Below, piece after piece: positions 59,761 through 64,000 of a stretch of 64,000 nt of DNA. The stretch spans positions 59,970,967-60,034,966 of the forward strand of contig CM019236.1 in assembly GCA_009741485.1 (NCBI GenBank). Reading direction: 5' to 3'. A program made the position numbers and the translations under genes. The notes beneath the pieces were generated by a model that saw nothing but the letters and a program-made list of their open reading frames with translations, had not been told where the DNA came from and made no database searches. This DNA comes from Malurus cyaneus samueli (taxonomy: Eukaryota; Chordata; Aves; Passeriformes; Maluridae). How positions within the stretch are numbered: the stretch's first letter is position 1; each line of letters begins with the position of its first letter.

Positions 59761-61760
59761 GTAGGGAAACGGCCTTTTCACAGAGCAATTAGGTATGTAC
59801 TGGCCTGGGACAGCGTCTGCTGGCAGCTAAGGGTTAGTCAAGGAGATGATAATAGTTCTTAAAGTCAATACAGAATCCTATATTGTATTTTAATAGAATC
59901 CATTCAGTTTAGGCTTTTCTGCGTTTCTACAGAAAAGATTATAGGAAACACTGCAGATTTTATTTAGGCACTTAGACAGCAGCATGGCTCATAAACTTCC
60001 TTCAGTTTCATGCTGTACACCATAGATACATTTTAGGAGTCTGAGCACAATAAAAAAATAAAAGTTAGAAAAATCAACGAAGGCTATTGAAGCATTGACT
60101 ATTACAAAAAGTAAAATTACATGTGGTTAATTAACTCTCCTGATTTAAACAACCAACCCCTGTGGCTGTACTGAGGAAGTAAAGGCATCCATATGAAATC
60201 TTACTTTAGACAAGTCTGTTCAACTAAAACGCTTTTAAAATTATAATAAACAAATTCAGATTTATTTGCCGCACATTTTTTTGCCCTGGCATTGCCCTTT
60301 GGCAATGTAAAAGATCTTTTGCATTATTTCTAAGGCTGTTCTAAATTATCTAAGTTATCAAAAACATTCTGATTTTATTCACGAAAAGAAGAATAACAAC
60401 CTTTTCACTTGGAGTACATTCAGGATTGCTCTTAGGTGTAATGAGTTGGAACGAGACCTCAGGAAAACAGCGTATAGTCCAGTAGTTAGGAACAGTCACC
60501 CTAGGGGACAGCAATATGTAGGGCTCAAATCTTTTTTAATTCCCTGGTTTTAGACCAGGGAATTTGAAACTGCTTTTCTCCCACATCTGAAACTAATTCC
60601 CCAAATCTCCATACCATTAGCTATCAGCATGGAACTCCTTTTTTCCCTCCTGTTGGAGTTGTTTTGCCTTGCAGAAATTGCAGTAAAAACGCATTCTGAA
60701 ACTTTTAGGGTCAAAAATAGAATCTTACTCTAGCTGACAGAGTAGAATGCACATGCTAGGTTTTGGAGACCCTGATCCAAGATCTGACTCCTGTGAGTAT
60801 TTAGTTATTTATACAAAGTGGAACAGCTCCATAGGAGGTACGAGCTGAGAGAATTAAAGATGGAAGGACTGCCTTAGCTTGTTCCATATCCCAGTAGTCT
60901 CTCCTTGAATTCTGCAGTTAGTAAGACTTTTTTAAAAATAGAACATTTCTCAGTGGAAAAAACTGTATTGTTTAAAGAAAAAAAAAAAAAAAGAAGAAGG
61001 AAAGAGATCCTGATCCAGCTTGACTCACAGAAGGATTTAAACTTCATTACTTTCAATTGCCTTTGAAACCATTACAAAACATTTTAATGCTTAGCAGGGC
61101 ATTATGATAATGCACTTTTCAATATTATTTTTCAAAATCTAAATTACATTAATGTGCCTGACTACCAAGTACTAGATTTGATTGTCTATTCAAAGGTCCA
61201 TCCTTTGTTTAAAGACTCCTTGGAATGTCAAGGGATTGTGTTCTAAATTAGTTTAAGAGATTCTTTATGCTGTACTGGTGAGTAATCATGTAAATAGAAC
61301 ACAAAATTATGAGACAGAAAATAGTTGTTCTCAGTAGTATTCCTCAGAAAAATAAGTGAAAAGGGAATATGGATTTCGGAAACTGTATTTGAAAATAGAG
61401 ACATGATATTATAAAAATTTATAATACATACTGTAGCACTCCGAGCAGCTTACAGTCCTTCATACATTTGTCAATATTATAGTAATTTTAGTAAGAGTTT
61501 TTTAGTCATGACAACCAAAGGGATATCTGGCTCAATAATATTCTGTATACTTGGTTTGATTCCCAGCCAGTGTAGTGAGGATATAGTTCATGTGTTTACA
61601 GGTGTGACTTCATATTTTCATTTTGTTTGAAGCATGCTCCTTTTGAAGCCTACAGATTTACTATACTAAAGGAGATCTTCAAAGTAACATATTTACCACT
61701 GTTGAGTATCTTCATCAAAACCAAATCTGTAGTATTTTATTAAAGACAGAAAAACACCTG
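59761..61760. other. Intron or downstream sequence, nothing recognised
   Basis: AT-rich. A poly-A run at 60978-60992 is the only notable feature. No further KIAA0825 exon could be recognised. Confidence 0.5.
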
Positions 61761-61979
61761 TACTGAAAACAGCTATATACGACTTGGATTTTTCGAACCG
61801 GAGCAAGCAGGCGTTATTGAAATGGGTCAAAAGCCGCTTCTGTTATCCACTTGTAGCATTAAGAAGCAGGCATTCTTAATGACAGCGCCGGGTGAAGGAG
61901 GAGATATTTCCACCAAAACTGTGCATGTTTAGTATAGAAAAGCTCCTGCTTATATACTGTCTTTCACACACATGGTAAT

Positions 61980-62180
61980 TCATTTTCCCAGAATAAACAT
62001 ACATATGATAATAACTTTCCCGAAATCGCAGTCACAATCTCTTCTACTACCCCTCTCGTGCCCCCCACCCCCTCCTTTGCGCATGCGTTCTTTTGTCCCG
62101 GGGGTCCCTCTGGTGGTCGAGACCTCCAAGTTACAGGTGACCACGGAGTAAACTGGTGTTGCTATCCCAATATGGAGCTG
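61980..62180 (-). mobile_element. Possible LTR remnant in a short GC-rich pocket
   Basis: A GC-rich patch (62040-62150) in AT-rich DNA. Read on - it contains GGTCTCGACCACCAGAGGGA, then CCCCCGGGACAAAAGAACGC and ATGCGCAAAGG, wording that resembles avian ERV LTR ends. TGCGCATGCGTT on + is one or two bases from an NRF1 site. No termini or target duplication were found, so the call is tentative. Confidence 0.3.
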
Positions 62181-64000
62181 GGATGGCACACCTGGGCTGG
62201 TTCATTGTTTTGTTGATGTTCAGCATGATCCTACAGAATAAGTACTGTGCTGTTCTGCAGACCACCGGTTTTGCAAAATAAAGCATTGTATTTGTCCACC
62301 AGCCTGAGCAAATAGTTCTTCATCTGGCAACACATGGGCAGCTATTTCCAGTATTGCTACTGAAAAGGGCAAACACGAATTCTTCTTCGTGGGTTTTGAT
62401 TACACATCCAGAGGGCCAGGTAGCTTTAGTGCTGTAATCACTTTTAAAAATGTGTACATGGAACAGTAACGGTTTATGAAAGTTTGTAGATGTGATAGAA
62501 ATAAACTTTTAAAATATTATATATCACCATGGTCTAAAAATCTTTGTTAAGGCATAAAGTAATGAATGAATCGGGAAATTAAAAATTCAGGCAGTTTTAA
62601 AAGCAGAAAAGAAGGCTGAGAAGAAAATATACATAGAGATTTTGCAGATGGATTGGCAATCTTGTGTTGTTAAGGCAAAAACCACTTTTTCTTTCTGCCT
62701 TTCCCTTTTTTCCTATCTTTTTTTGTTTTTTTGTTATTTTTTTTTTTTTGTTTTTGGTCGGTCATTTTTGGGTTTTTTTGGATTTTTTTGGTTTTTTTTT
62801 TTCATAAACAGGCATTATTCGTGATTCTTTTCTGGCAGAATTTGGCTGCAACAGGCAGAGAAGTAGTCCTGTCCTTTCCTCTTGCCTTGTGCTTCTTCCG
62901 CATTGCTGAGCCCTATGACTTTGTACTAGTAACTAGACTGTTGGAACTTTCTTAATCTGGATGAAACCTTCTTTTTATTTTCTGGCTGAATTTCACATAT
63001 GAATTGCAAACTAGTACAAAACATGGAAAACAAAAACACGTACGTCTGTGTGGATTGAAGATGGACTTGAATGTCTTTCAGGTCAAGGCGGTAATATAGG
63101 GGTAAGTATTAAACAATAATGAATTCTTGTTAGAAAGCCTGACTGAGGCAGAAGGATGCCTTGGTAGGTAGTTTAGCCAGGATCATATAATCATCATAGA
63201 TACAGTACTGCAAATAAGACAAAAGAAGCATATTCAATGCACCCTAATCATATAGATGACATCAACAACTTGAGTCATAATAACAATAAACTGTTTAGTC
63301 ACGGTAGTCCTTGCAGCAAATACATGTGTAAATGTTTCATTATCTAGTTCTTCATAGTTCTTCATAAAATGCTTCTATTTAATCAAAACACTTTATTGGC
63401 CTGTAATATATGATTTAATTTACACAATAGTTGAAGAAGTAATAACAAAGATTAAGATGTGTCAAAATAAATCATGCCATCTGTTCAGTATACGTTTTAA
63501 TTGCCAATGCAAATCATAAACTACTTCTAGTCCTTGAATGCTTAAGCAGCAATAAAAATAGCTTTGAAGAGTGGAGAATAATTCTAATTCTCACAATAGT
63601 TTAAATAGCTGTGGCGTTGAACATAGTTCATCAAATAATTGATTTATAGTCCATTACAGTAATTTTGAATGTTGTCCAAAAATTTTAATTAGGGAAGTAA
63701 TTAAAAATATTTGTTGTTCACTTCTACAGGCACCTAACATATATATTAAATGAGAACTTATAATTTGAGAACAATTTCAAAACAATAGGATAGATTGTTC
63801 TTGTTTTGCTTCAGTTGGTGCATGTTTTTGGATGGTTATTTCCTTGTTTTTCTGAAGTGGTTTTGATATTCTTAAAAAGCCTTCTATTTTTTAAGAGATG
63901 TTTAATCCCACTTCTATGAAGTATACTGTAAAATTATGCTTAAAATATAAGCAGATTCACTTTAAAAGCTAGGTGGTCGGTATTTATTCAAGTGGTTGCT
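62181..64000. other. AT-rich sequence to the end of the window
   Basis: Contains a T/G-rich low-complexity tract at 62690-62803, which accounts for the phenylalanine-rich open frames there. Nothing coding was recognised after it. Confidence 0.5.
62690..62803. repeat. T/G-rich low-complexity tract
   Basis: Long T runs punctuated by single G or GG, for example TTTTTGGGTTTTTTTGG. Confidence 0.9.

Noticed and set aside
62642..62955. Phenylalanine-rich open frames suggesting a membrane protein
   Set aside because: Produced by a T/G low-complexity tract.

Overview
This window is vertebrate nuclear DNA, most likely from a bird and probably a songbird. The flanks are AT-rich and almost gene-free in any single frame, but short open blocks with splice sites line up in order and phase on the + strand. 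There are CR1 retroposon tails, a tRNA-Ile-headed SINE with a CR1-like tail (the architecture of TguSINE1, known from passerines), and long-terminal-repeat elements. No prokaryotic operon, tRNA gene or CRISPR array was seen.

The one gene I can support is the internal part of the KIAA0825 orthologue (C5orf36 in older human naming; DUF4495 family). Eleven exons are called on the + strand: 1262-1486, 2476-2741, 3960-4110, 6669-6859, 9081-9263, 15035-15145, 43190-43329, 52314-52501, 53998-54230, 55454-55862 and 59604-59760, plus a probable upstream exon at 429-599. They encode roughly 750-800 residues; the start codon and the 3' end lie outside the window. Three exon-level oddities deserve checking: a likely GC-AG intron after 1486, a missing donor and in-frame stop at the end of exon 52314, and an apparent one-base deletion near 54180.

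Layout. 1-15.2 kb: five or six exons, one recent and one old CR1 fragment, and a short interstitial telomeric tract. 15.2-16.2 kb: an intronic segment that occurs again at 38.98-39.95 kb. 16.8-38.0 kb: a very different GC-rich, CpG-rich block with a CpG island, two minisatellites, a 25-N gap and several stretches that look like uncorrected sequence. 38.0-43.2 kb: a degraded copy of 14.4-15.2 kb, then the second copy of the repeat, then ordinary AT-rich intron. 43.2-59.8 kb: the remaining exons, with a nested pair of LTR elements (46.35-48.3 kb), a SINE (48.8 kb), a long inverted repeat (49.5 kb) and a CR1 tail (50.4 kb). 59.8-64 kb: intron or distal sequence with a possible LTR remnant.

The strongest overall conclusion is structural. 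The GC-rich block sits between duplicated, partly degraded copies of the same KIAA0825 intron. This fits an unrelated contig placed between two overlapping contig ends better than a biological insertion. If so, the intron between exons 15035-15145 and 43190-43329 is really only about 4 kb. I found no convincing new biological system. The most interesting genuine sequence features are the long intronic hairpin, the nested LTR with target duplication, the GC-AG intron and the higher-order minisatellite. Comparisons with human KIAA0825 and with repeat consensus sequences are from memory and were not computed.
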